Source: Patiria pectinifera (Eukaryota; Echinodermata; Asteroidea; Valvatida; Asterinidae). Taken from it: DNA of 64,000 nucleotides. The stretch lies in assembly GCA_029964075.1 (NCBI GenBank), contig CM057149.1, forward strand, positions 16,940,197 to 17,004,196. The letters are read 5' to 3'. A program made the translations under genes and the position numbers. Under the pieces are notes generated by a model, which was not told the DNA's origin, ran no database searches, and saw only the letters and a list, made by a program, of their open reading frames with translations. Below are positions 22,679 to 34,800 of this stretch, in pieces (the first letter of the stretch is position 1; each line of letters begins with the position of its first letter).

Positions 22679-22804
22679 GAAGAAGTCACTGAACAGAATG
22701 GTGAAGTCACCACCGACACGCCCTTTGAACCCTGGTACCATGTGCAAGTAACGGGGGCCACAAAGAATGGCGGATTCATCAATTTTGATGTAGTCACAAA
22801 GAAG
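22679..22804 (+). CDS. Sorting nexin exon (start of PX domain)
   Basis: Acceptor TTCTAAAG before 22679, donor GTAATG after 22804. Forty-two codons, phase 0 at both ends, encoding WYHVQVTGATKNGGFINFDV, the first PX strands. Confidence 0.85.
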
Positions 22805-25800
22805 GTAATGAGATTTTTACTCTAGGGTGCAGAATTGTAAAGAGTCAGTGGATTTGAAGTCACTGGGGGGGGGAGGGGGTACACATTAGGCTGAGGCTCT
22901 CGATGCATTTTTAACAATAAACACTTGTTTGCCTTCCCCAACATTTGGTGGGTGGTGATGGTGGAAGGGGGGTGTGGTTTTGACTCCCATGGCCCCCATT
23001 GTTACGCTTATGAGTGTGAATCTACTTTTAGGGGCCTATAGTTTATTTATAACTACTTTAGTTGCACAGTATTAAAACAATGCACTACAGTGCACTATTA
23101 CGCATATCCTTGGCTAGTTTCAAGCATGTATCACTTCACTGTCATGAACAAAAAAACAAAGCCAAAAAAAAAGTTGGCCTGTCTTTACTTTTGCATTTTT
23201 ATTTATAATGGTCAAATTAATGTAATCATAATTCCTGTTACTTGTTTACTTTTTGACATTGGCCTTCATGTTTTGATTGGTGACTTGCAAATTTGGCTAC
23301 AGTGGACTTAATATTTGTACATTAATTTCCTTGTAAACTGGGTAAAACAAAAAAACAAAGACAAAAATGTTTAAATTGTGAATTGAAACAAAACCCTGCA
23401 TGTAAATGTATTGACGAAATTTAAAAAAAAGGAAATGATCTAATGTACATAATCATCGCAACTCCGATTAAGTGTGCTGAATGATTACAGACAATGCTGG
23501 TTTTGCTGTTGACTCTACATGCTCTGTTAGCAGGAAAGGGCATGTTGTGTGTCATCGTGCTGAGCCATTATTATCTATTTCCTGTTGCGTGTACAATGGA
23601 TTTCAGCATTGAATATGCATTGCCTTGTGGTTTGACAAGTCACAAGACAGGGATGAGGACGGACCTAAAACCAAATATTAGAAGGGGGGAGTTGCCTGCT
23701 AGCCCTGTTCAAATTTGAAGGGGGGTGGGGTGGGGGTGGGGGAAGGGGAGGGCGCTAGACTGCTAGGGGTCACTTTTCACGTTTGCGTTCTTTCTAAAAC
23801 ATTTCACAAAACCACAGTTAATGAGTGCCATCAATTTTAACATAGTTGTCTGGGGTGAAGGGAGGGGGTGCTAGACCACTTAGGGGCACTTTTCACGTTT
23901 GTGTTCTTACTATTAATATTTCACAAAAGCGTACTGGGAAAGTTGATAAGTACCGTAAATATTAATATATTCATCCTCAGTTCTCTTCAGGTTTAATTAT
24001 TAAAAAAGTAAATGACGCATATTTTTTTGGGGGAGGGGGTGGATGGAGGGGGCATGGCCCCTGTCTCCCCTCCCCCCACCTCAGGCTGCAACTGGCAAAC
24101 TGTTTAAAGGTAGATTGCATCATATGCAGCTATCCAAAAAGTAACTGACAACTTATTGTTGAAAAGCATACTTGGTTTAACATGTTTAAGGATAAGAATG
24201 ACACTAAACTCCCTGTGAAATTATTCTTTCTGGCACGCTGTCATTTAAAAGAAAACAATAAAAGAAGGTACCTTCCAAAGATGTGTCTAATGATGGAATA
24301 TTTCAATATCCGAAAGTGCTGATCACTTAACATGCCCGGCATGCGACAGCCAAAACTGGCTGCTGATCAAGGTTTGCGAACTCCCGCGGTTATCAAAAGT
24401 TGACAAAGGTCTTATTAAAAGTAATGCCAAGAAGTGGTAATGGAATGGCTATTTGACCGATTTAAAAGACAAAATTGAAGCTGATATTTCTCATGGAAGC
24501 TCCCAAAATTGTGGCATTTGACAAACAATAAAACCATTCAGCTTGTTCAATTTGGGCTTTTGACTGCAGCGCACCACCAAGAGTTTGCCACGGAGAGTTT
24601 ATTTTTCCCAGTGCATTGTGGGAGATGGTCGACATATTCACAGAGCAGGCTATTTGAAATTGTTAGTTTGTCCCGTCAGTAGTTTCGTAAGCGTATGATT
24701 TGAGTATCTGTTTGCCCTTCTCTTTTCTTTTAATCAATATGTTTTTCTTTTGAAAGGGGACAGAAAGCTATGCCCCAATCCTTAAAATTAGCTCAAGTTG
24801 TCTACTGATACTCGATCAAATGGGCCATGTCTTGCCGACGGTAAACTTGAAAAATGGACTCTCCTTGGCAAACTCTTCCTGGTGCACAGCACTGTGAAAC
24901 GCTGAATTGAAAGACAAAAGTGGACATTGTCATGAGTGGATATTTTCCATCAACTCCTCAAGACCTCTCACATTTTTCGAATATTTGAGTTGAAAAAATG
25001 CTGTTCGGATATCGGTTGAAGATCGAATATTCAAGTATTTGGATATTCGGCACAGTCGTATTACCAGACTTGATTGATTGATGATTTTTTTCTTTTCAAA
25101 TTTGTTTTTCTTCGTTCCTTGCACATTGATAAAATACAAAATTGCATTGATGCAGTGTTATAATGCATTTTGTATTGCAATTCTAGTTGGAGGCCAGTGG
25201 TCAAGAAACGACCGTGCAACGTGTCTATGAAGACTTTGAGTGGCTGCAGCACTGCCTCATGACAGACTCGGACACCAGTGGAATCATTGTAAGTACTTCA
25301 GACCACATTCACATGTTGTGTCATTGCTGGTACCTGGCTGACTGCCTGGCTGGCTGGCCGACTGACTCAATTTCGCTTGCAACCCGGGCAGTGCTATCCT
25401 ATAGGATTACCCTGTAGCACCAATGAATGCGCTATATCTGGCCAATTGTGTAGACCAGATGCGCAAAAAGACTAGCAGTGAAAAACCAATTTGAATGAAA
25501 TGAATATATTTTTGTGAGCTCTGGGACCAGCTTTACTGGGTTTGCCTAGTCTTACCTAAAACAATTAAAATTTTGCCTAAAACAATTAAAATTAAACATT
25601 TTCTTGTCGTTGAATTGATGCTGCCAGTTACATGTAAGAACTATAATCATCCACATAGCTATGGCCGTAAATTTTGATTGTTAAGTACTGACATGTCGCC
25701 CTCCCCCCCCATTTATAAATTTTTCCTGAATCTAGCGATATCTTGTTTGTTTCTAGATGCCACCGTTACCACCAAGGCCCATGGCCTCAGCAGCAGATGC

Positions 25801-28800
25801 CGCGGCCAAAGCAAAGAGAGAATTGGGCACTGATACCAAGGTCAAAGGTCAGTATCTATACTAGGTCAGAGGTAACTAATACAAAGGTCAGAGGCCAGGA
25901 CTGACACATGGGCAAATGTCAGTGCTGACAAAAGGTCGTAGGGCAATACTGACACATGGTCGTAGGTCAGTACTGACACAAGTTCATAGGTCAGTAATGA
26001 CACATGGGCAAATGTCAGTACTGACCAAGGTCATAGGTCAGTATTAACACAAGCTGTAGGTCAGTTCTGACACGAGGTCATACATGTAGTTCAGTATGGA
26101 CACAAGGTCAAACGTCAGTACGGGCACGTGGTCAAAGTTCAGTACAGTGGAACGTTGCTATACTGAACACCGCTATACCGAACATTCGGCTATACCGAAC
26201 ATCGTCCTTGGCTCCCAATTTGTGTGTTTAAAACCAACCAACCATTGTTGTTGAAAACCGTCAACAGAAGAGCGACAAGTGACTATTATTTCCCCAAGGC
26301 ATAGAAGGGGAAAGCCACCCATCGATGTACATGTAGGTAGTAAGCTCAAAGCTGTGTAATTACATAATTCAATAGTCGGCACGTGTTTGAAGTTGTCTTT
26401 CAGTAACTACCAGGGCGTGCAGGGATAAGTTATGAAGGGCGCCATTTATTGAAAAGTGAGTACCGGAGCACCGGCAGCTTAAAATCGCTATACCGAACGA
26501 TCACTACTACGAACATTTTCTGTAGATCCCGCAATGTTCGTTATAGCGGCGTTCCACTGTACTTACACAAGCTCAAAGATCAGTACTGATACAAGGTCAA
26601 AAGTCAGTACTGAAAAAGGTCATGGGTCAGTACCAACAAGGTCATTGGAATAAGAGGTCAAAGGTCAGATTTAGTGTAAGGTGAAGGCTTGTGTCAATGC
26701 ACGGTTCAAGGGTCAGTTCTGTGTTGGAATTGGAATACAGCTCCTGATATATTGAATCAATGTTTGTTGATTTCTATCTGCCCAAGATCGTTACCATGTC
26801 ATGCAAAATCTTCCCCCCAGGTGATGAGTTTTACAAGCATTGTCGATCCTTTGAAAAATACTTGCAACTGGTCGTGCGACACAACTTCCTAGGAAAGAAT
26901 GACTCACTGGCCAAATTCCTCACAGAACCAGAGGTGAGTTCCGATGTCGCCATTCTAGGTCGAAGGTCTCATCAAGACCTTTGGGGACCATCCATTTTTG
27001 AACCCAGTAAAACCCAATACTACACAATGGACACACAGCTGCTGAACCTAAAGGAACCCAGTAAAACCCACTACTACACAATGGACGCACAGCTGCTGAA
27101 CCTAAAGGAACCCAGTAAAACCTACTCATTGATTTCTTCTCTTCCCTTCAATCTAGCCGCCAGTCCGGGCCAAACTCAAGAACTCTTTCCTGACCAACCT
27201 GACCAAGGCTGTCGGGGAGGTGCGGAAGGGGGGTCACCAAGACTTGGACCCTACCTTCCAGAAGGAACGCAGCACCGTCAACGAAGTAGTCAAGATCATG
27301 ACGGACACCAGCCTGCACTTCAATAACGTGTTGAACATCGGCGAGAGTAAGTACTCATCTACAGCAGGCGCAATGCATCGGTATTGGTTGTAAAGTCCTT
27401 CTCATTGTCTTCTCTCTGGGCACTTTTGAGGAATCATTGATTTCATTACCACAAAGAAATAAATTATATAAATAATGATATAACCAACATACAGATCCCT
27501 GTCATGTGATTGGCGGAACTCACATCACGTGACATTCGTTATTGCTCCCATTCATGCCGGGGCTCAAATAGCCCCATTCGCCTATGGGGAATGGGATATA
27601 CTTTTCAACAGTGAGGATCATGCTTGTTCCATGGCACAGTGCATCCCCCGAAATCAGCCGCACGTTTTTGCCATATACATACACGTGTAGCCTCAATTCT
27701 GCGAAATTCTCCATTTTGAGGAGGATTTTGGAGGATTTGCGAAGGTCAGGGTTATTAATATACCACATAGCATCGTCTACAATTCCTTGTTGTGTTCTCA
27801 AAGTTTAGATATGTTTTGCTATAACAGATATTTATGAGATGCAGTTAATTCTATTCTCTGGTTTTTTGTTCTCCCTCTTTCCAGGGTTCTCCGCCTCCTT
27901 GAACCATCTCTCTACGGCGCTGTGCTTAGCCAGCACTGCCTCCGAAGAAGGACCCACTTCAGATGTCAATAAGTAAGCCATTGTGTAATCATTATCCATC
28001 ATGACCCTTAATTAACCCTAACCCCCTAGGCCCTTTTTGCTAAGAACCATCCTCAATCCTCCAAAATCCTCCAAAATTTTGCAACTCCGCCTAAATTTTT
28101 CAAAATTGTCAGACAGTCCTGCCTCAAAATGCATTCATCGTCAATCCTCCAAAATCCTCCTCATCCCAAAATTTTGCACTCATGTTTAAATGAAGGATAA
28201 CCAACGCCAAATCCTTCAAAATCATCAGACAGTCCTGCCTCAAAATGCATTCATCCTCAATCCTCCAAAATCCTCTTGTGCTTCAATCACCATTCATCCT
28301 CAATCCTCCAAAATCCTTATGTGCTTCAATCACCATTCATCCTCAATCCTCCAGAATCCTCATTTGATTCAATCACCATTCATCCTCAATCCTCTAGAAT
28401 CCTCCAAACCGCCAGGAGGATTCGGAGGAGTGAGGTGGGTTAGGTTTAATCATGCTATTGTAGAATTGTGCAATCAAAGCGTACTAGATCAAGGGTTGGA
28501 TGTTAGGCCATCAGCCTGGGGGTTTGGTCGGTATCAGATGAGGGGAATAATGGTCATTGTGATTTTTGGCAAGGTATGCATGCACCCCTGTAGTTGGAAA
28601 AGATGTTATAGGCCATCAGCCTCGGTCCAAAATTTTTGCCACCGGTATCAAATGAGGGGAATAATCGTCATAGCAATTTTTGGCAAGGTATACATCTCCA
28701 GAGTTGGGAAAATATGTGATAGCATTGCAGCGGTGGCAGCTTTTTGGGTGTTATCACCTTTTTTTTTCTCAAAATGTCCATCAAAATGCTTGTTACCACT

Positions 28801-31800
28801 CTAGGGGCGGTAAAAATAAATAAGTGTTAACACCCCAAAAACTACCACCGCTCACACTGCAAAGCTATCACACATTTTCCAACTTTAGATGTAAAATGTG
28901 CAAACCTTGCCAAAAATCACTTTGAGCATGGCACCTTTCGATCATTTGATACAGGCATGCAACTTTTTCTCGGATCTGCTGATTTCCCCGTTTTTAACTT
29001 CTCATAAATGCCGTTACAAATTGAAAAAGTACTGTACAAAGTCTTGTGTGGTTTGGAGTTTCCTCGTTTTTTTCTAAATTCCTAGTTGCATGCCTGTTTG
29101 ATACCAGTGGCCCAGTTTTTGGAGCGAAGCTGATAGCCTATGTGCATCATTGAGTGCAATTAAATGTTTGGCGCTCGCTATCGCACGCTAAAGCATTCTC
29201 TATAGTATCTGGTTTTTGTTTTTCAAAGCAATGTAGACCATGTAACTTGTGATGTCATGCCTTTTTTATGCTAGTCTTGGGTCCAGATGTTGTTACTGCA
29301 TATTGGATACATAGTTACCTGCCGAAAGAGGGCGTTATCAAAATGAACCGCTGTCACTCATGAACTGCCATTGCAACAATATCTTGGGAATCTCGTAGCT
29401 TCATGTCATGCAGGCGCACCTTTTTCTGTCTAATTTTTGCAGCGTGCGTTCAACACCCTGCATGTAAGCTCCGAGCCAAACTCTAAACTTTCAGCCAGTG
29501 ACATACATGATGTTACCAGACTTGCGGGCGACTTTCGGCAGCTCTTTTGTAGTATGTAGTATGCGCTTGACCGAAACATAGACCATATTTGCCTGCAGAA
29601 ATAGCGCATGCGCAGTAGTTTTCAACAAGGAGTAGTGCATGTGTAGTAGTTTTGAGGGTTAATTTTCCAAGATTATCAAGATATTGTTGTTCATGTTGCG
29701 GTACATGGGTGATGGTGATTCGTTTTGATAACATCCTCTTGAGGTGATCGCTTAGGCCAAACAAAAAAAAAGTCTCTGGTTTCTGGTATGGAGCTTGCCC
29801 AAAAAGTGGTGCGGCGACGCGGCTTTTTTTTTTTTTACCTGTTTTTTTTGCTTCAAATGTCGGCTGATGAATGCAAATGGTGCCCGACTAAACTTAGTGC
29901 AAATATATGGGAGTCCAGAGAGGCCACATAAAGCTTATTCTCGATCATAACCCCATCTAAAAACACGTTAAAACTGTGCAGCTGCAGGATTCCAGTCAAA
30001 CCAGTGAGTTTGGCAGTTTTGAGACATCATCTTTTATTGAAAAAAAACTTTTGCCGACGCGCATGGCTACGGCGACGCGCGCGCATACCAGAAACCGGAG
30101 ACTTTTTTTTTTGGCCTTATCCAATATTCCGTTGCCGACCGACAGAACAGCCACCTTCAATGACAAGCTGACTCAGTGTCCCTGTGTGAATTAGACTAGT
30201 GAAATTATATATTTATAAGATTTGAGGCTTTGCATGGTGGAGTATCGGTATCGTTTTGGTTTGCGGTAACACCATGTGGTAATAACTACTGCTTAGAAGA
30301 TATTTAGTTCTGAAAAGAACTTGTCCTGCTTATTATCAACTTTCGCTAAGTAGTTTTTGTTCTGATAAGAACAGTCCTGCTTGAAGTTCTATAAGAACTT
30401 GTCTTTGGTCTCAACGTTTCGACTAGTCTGCTCTAGTCATCGTCAGGAGACTGAGGAGAGTTGGAGATGCTACTCCTTAAGTAGGCTGTGTTAGGATTGG
30501 GAGTGCTTGTATTAGTGGATTCTGATTGGCTGGCTGTTGGGCATTGTGTTAGAGTGGGATGCCCTTTTGTTCTTATCAGAACAAAAACTACTTAGCGAAA
30601 GTTGATAATAAGCAGGACAAGTTCTTTTCAGAACTAAATAGCTTCTAAGCAGTAGTTATTACCACATGGTGTTACCGCAAACCGAAACGATACTGATATA
30701 TATTTGTTCTTTCTTTTTGTTAGACTGCAGTTGCACTTTGCCAAGGCCATCGAACATTACTCCCACGGAGTCGACATCTATGTCGCCAATGACGAGAAGA
30801 CATTGGGTTTCTGCCTGGACCACTATGCAAGATACTTAGAGTCGGAGAAGGTAGTCCACCAAAAACCAAAAAAAAATCATTCATGGGGTTTATAATATAG
30901 GCTTTCCCGGCCAATTTCCTAAAATGTTCGTTCACTTCTGAAAATCGGTCATTCATTTTCGTCTGAATTTGAGAATCACTCTGAAGACGCGTTTCATTTT
31001 CGCTAGCAGAGCATTCGATTCCATTTCAGTTCTTTCAATTAAGTGATTGAGCAGCACATTTCGTGTATGCTCATTCAGATTCATTTACAAGACTTCCTTT
31101 TTGCTTTGAGAAGGCGATTTCAAACATTGGTCATTCTGTTTCACTTTAAGTTTAATGTTATGTGATGCAATCAGCTATTTTGAATGAGAAAAACGTACTT
31201 TTGATCGCATGTTCACGAAATAGTATGCTTAGAACTCTGCGCGAAAAGGTATGCTTGCGTAAATGAATGCACAGGTAACGTAACTGGCCGTCTGTTTCTC
31301 ACAACCGAATGCACGGACAATGAAAACGATTGAACTTGCGTTGAATTGAAATGGGATTAAAGAAAATGAATGACCGATTTTCAGAAGTGAATGAACATTT
31401 TAGGAAATTGGCCGGGAAAACCTATATCTATTCCATGCAGGTTCAATAGTCGTTGTTGTAGTCCAGTTCATTAGTGTTGTGCATCGGCTCGACTGGGGCG
31501 AACCGACCCGGAACATTAAAGATGTAAACCGAATCTGAACCAAAACAGATCAGAACTCCCTCAAACCAGCCCGACCCAACCCGACCCAACAAAAACCAAC
31601 CTGAACCGACCCGAAACCGACCCGAAACCGAACCGAACCACAAAAAACCAAATATCTGGCTTGAGCAACTTTGTCCGCTTTTTGTGCCTGAACTTACCCA
31701 CGCCACATGAAAATTGTCGTCTGTCATTCAGTAACTGAATCAAAACGTACGACACTCACAACATGACCTATTGGTGGGCCTACATGTTAGAGACAGTGCG

Positions 31801-34800
31801 TGATAGATTGCCAACCACTTGGGTTCTACCGGGCACAGCCTCTGCAATAAATATTGCACTGTGTGACGTTTTGAACTTTTGTGTGTGTGTGTGTTTATTT
31901 CAGTTTATTTCCGGTTTTTCCAAAATGCCTTAACCGACCCGACCCGACCCGAAAATCGCAAATGCAAAACCGAAACCGACCCGACCCGACTGAAATGATG
32001 GACAAACTGACCCTACCTGACCCAAAGACGGTTTTGGGTCGGGTCGGTTTCGGTTTCATGTCGGGTTTGCACAGCACTAGAGTACATCCCAGGTCCGTTC
32101 ACAAGTCATGTAACAGTGGATGAACAATAACAAAGGAATACTTTTGTCGCAGTTGATTTGAATAGCTTGTGACTTGACTCGCGACTGGAGGACTTGTGAT
32201 GGGCTTCCGCGGGGCTGTTCAGGACTTGTGATTGACTCGAATTTTCCATGTTCCTTGCCGACATCCCTCTACTCAACTATTGCAATCTCTTCACTGGCTT
32301 TCGATCGAACAACGCATTATTTTCAAAATCCTGTTATATGTATACAAGTCAATCCACAGTCTCACTCCATGTACCTCTCAAACAGCATTTCATTCTACAA
32401 ACCTTCACGACCCGGATTACGCTCTGCCACAGACGCAACCCGGCTCGTGGTGCCTAGGGGCCAAAGGATGGTTGCGGAGAGGTCATTCTCTATCTGTGCC
32501 CCTAGATTGTGGAATGATCTCCCATCAATCATCAGACTGGCTCTTAGCCCACAAACATTCAAAAGCCTCCTCAAAAACACACCTGTTTACCTGATCTCTT
32601 ATGTGATTTACTCTTTCAATGTCTCTGTTTATGTTTCTTTGTTTTTGTTTGTAAAGCGCATTGATCTTTAATTTGGAACTATATGAGCACCGGTATTATT
32701 CCTACAAATGTACCATTAGGGAGACACGTTAGCGTAGAAATTTCGATAGTAGGGAGACATGGGCTTAATAGGGAGACACCTAGGTGTCTCGCTATTGGCG
32801 CAGCCCCCCTTTAGAGGCAAAATTTTACCGTCGCAATCAGGTTACATTTGTTGCTCGTGGTCTAATTAGTAAAAATACCGAAATTCGTGGAAAAAGGACC
32901 AGGGAATATCGGGTTAGGGCACATTTAAGTCGGAAAATTTTTGTGCACAAGTCTATGGGAAAGTCTCCCTATTACCCCATTGCCGGTAATTATTATTATA
33001 ATTATTATTATAGTACATGTACATGTTCAACACTGACAGTAAAAGCTTCTCTCGTTAAAGTGCCCCTTCCCATCCAGACTAATTCTGAATGTGTCTCTCA
33101 TTACATTTTGTATCTTTCTCGTTTTTCAACCCAGGCTATGCTCTACGTTAGGACGTGCAAGCTGATGGAATTTGAGAACGCCACAAAGTCATTAGAGAAA
33201 GCCAAGCCCCTCAAAAAGGAGGCCGTAAGTACAGATTTTTTTTAAAAACTTTTGGTGGCCTGAGGTATGCTTGGAATCTCTTGGATCAAGGTGGCAAAGT
33301 TCCCAAGGCTGGATTTGAATGAAACGATTGTTGATACCGCCCTCTACTGTCAAGGCTGATGAACCACTTTCATGGTAATGTGCACCATCTTGTTCAGGGG
33401 GCAAAAAGAACATGCATTGCTGAGCACGCACGTCAATCGAAAACTATTGCTTTTCCAAGTCATCATGCGATTATTCCAAAATGCGCTCGTGTCTAGCAAC
33501 GTATGTTCTTTTTGCCCCGTGCACAAGATGGTGCATATTGCTGTGAAAGTGCTCATTGGTGCCTTGAAGGTAGAGTGCACCATTGATTTTTTTTTTTCTG
33601 TTTGAACCAACAAAAGGGCTCAAAATCTAAAGATTGATGGTTGATAAATAACCTGATGGGCAATTTCACGGTTACTCACGTTGCATTTTTGATGTACTTT
33701 TGAGTTTCCTTGGGCTGTAATTACCTTACTGAAAAGGTTTAACAACTATTATCCCCATTACTCACGTTACGAAAATGTAATGTGAGTAACCGATTTTGTG
33801 CGTCTTGTTTATCATTACATAACACATTTTTCTGGATGTCATCTTTGGTGCTTAGGTAGGTCTAGATCTATTCTATCTACCATGGGGATATTAAACCTTT
33901 TCAGTAAGGTAATTACAGCCCAAGGAAACTCAAAAGTACATCAAAAATGTAACGTGAATAATCGTGGAATTGCCCTGATGGAGTTTTAGCTCAGTGAATG
34001 CTGTGTATTTCGAGAAAACAACAACTCCTTATTCTGGATCTGAATTTCAGTTCTAAAGTTGCGGAGTCATATTTTGAATTGCGCCTTCTCGCAACTTAAT
34101 CCCAGAATCTTTAAACCAAGTGAGCCTTTGCACAAAAATGTGGTCAGTTATTTTTTGGATAGCTGCAAATGGTCAACTGCACCTTTAAACATGAACTGTA
34201 CAGCACCTTAACTTTGCAGTAGCCATTTCAAAACGCTAAAATAATTTGACATCAACTATTTTTTTTTTACAACTCATATTGTGTTTGTTTTATTTTTTTC
34301 CAACCAGGCTGAGGAGCTCAAAGAAAAGCGGGAGAAGGAGTTTAATGCTATATCTGAGGTTGCCAAGAAAGAGGTAAAGACTAGTGCTTTAGCTTATGAC
34401 TGTTTTTGACTGTCTATTCCAATGTCAAAACCCACAATGCCTTTCTGTAGTATTTTCCGCTATCTCCCCAGTGTCCAGTTCATTTGTTCCCCTAAATGCA
34501 GTAGTTGACGACAAGACGAGCACAAGGTAGAGGGCGCTGTAAGCAAGACAAATTAAATTGAGTCTTTGATATTTGGCACCGCTACCCAAGTAATTTTCTG
34601 GTATAAATGTACCTCTTGCAGCGTATGACCTTAAATACAGCGTACATGGTGGTCTATGCTTAGAATTTCTCGGGTCGGACTTGATGTTGCCAGGAACAAC
34701 GACCAACTGCATTAGAGGGAAAAAATCAAAATGGAGTATTGGACTATTAAACATAATAGTAATAATAATTACCCTGGACTGGACATTTGGGAGACATGAT

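Noticed and set aside
28190..28804. 204-codon open frame
   Set aside because: Its first part is the CCTCCAAAAT minisatellite and the rest lacks motifs; it lies within an intron.
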